A DNA stretch of 64,000 bases from Galdieria partita (lineage: Eukaryota > Rhodophyta > Bangiophyceae > Galdieriales > Galdieriaceae): contig BQMJ01000011.1 of assembly GCA_025991245.1 (NCBI GenBank), positions 62,001-126,000 on the forward strand, given 5' to 3'. Of the stretch, positions 63,971 to 64,000 are shown piece by piece. The position numbers and the translations under genes are program-made. Positions within the stretch are counted from its first letter, which is position 1. The number at the start of each line of letters is the position of its first letter. Under the pieces are notes generated by a model, which worked only from the letters and a program-made list of their open reading frames with translations, searched no databases and was not told the DNA's origin.

Positions 63971-64000
63971 TTAGTCTTCCTCGCTAAGAGAGAATTCAAT
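63971..64000 (-). CDS. Possible C-terminal end of a minus-strand gene
   Basis: The last 30 bases, read on the minus strand, are open and end IEFSLSEED then TAA, an acidic tail of plausible C-terminal type. The rest would lie outside the window; ten codons are too few to be sure. Confidence 0.2.
   Translation of the reverse strand: MEFSLSEED

Overview
The window is nuclear DNA of a photosynthetic eukaryote with a very compact genome. The best fit is a Cyanidiophyceae red alga of the Galdieria type, inferred rather than tested. The reasons are: genes on both strands, commonly 20-200 bp apart; many introns, nearly all 45-60 nt with GT..AG ends; AT-leaning base composition; and plastid-type metabolism (chorismate mutase, ClpB, octanoyltransferase and an ACT-domain protein with presequence-like N-termini). 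I see no tRNA, rRNA, CRISPR, transposon or virus-derived element.

Layout. 0-8 kb: 3' end of riboflavin synthase, a MYB (SHAQKYF-class) regulator, mitochondrial aconitase and an MFS transporter. 8-20 kb: a tail-anchored unknown, a CWH43/PGAP2IP-like membrane-nuclease-fold protein, the giant intronless PRP8, a 60-residue membrane protein and ERG28. 20-32 kb: ornithine decarboxylase, tRNA-splicing endonuclease SEN2, splicing factor CWC22, an ACT-domain protein, a reticulon, ClpB and an OTU protease. 32-41 kb: lumazine synthase, a 1.2 kb AT-rich gene-free stretch, DNA ligase I, HSBP1, octanoyltransferase LipB, an AP endonuclease, a METTL21-like methyltransferase and splicing factor SPP2. 41-54 kb: presequence protease PreP, a second MFS transporter, chorismate mutase, prolyl-tRNA synthetase, a TMEM256/DUF423 protein, a YggS/PROSC protein and a DnaJ-type zinc-finger protein. 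54-64 kb: riboflavin reductase RIB7, an AP-2 sigma-like adaptin with a large insertion, p47/SHP1, RPB10, a zincin metalloprotease, an unknown, and a divergent pair of glutathione transferase superfamily genes.

Functional groupings: three riboflavin-pathway enzymes (RIB5, RIB4, RIB7) lie within 56 kb; three spliceosome proteins (PRP8, CWC22, SPP2) plus SEN2 lie within 30 kb; two base-excision-repair enzymes (LIG1, APE) lie 2.3 kb apart and both show two candidate starts that fit organelle and nuclear forms. Several gene pairs are packed so tightly (TGAATG at OTU/RIB4, overlapping start codons at the transferase pair, 32 bp between the METTL21 and SPP2 starts) that their promoters or UTRs must overlap. 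Exon junctions below were derived by hand from GT/AG sites, reading phase and family conservation, not from transcripts.
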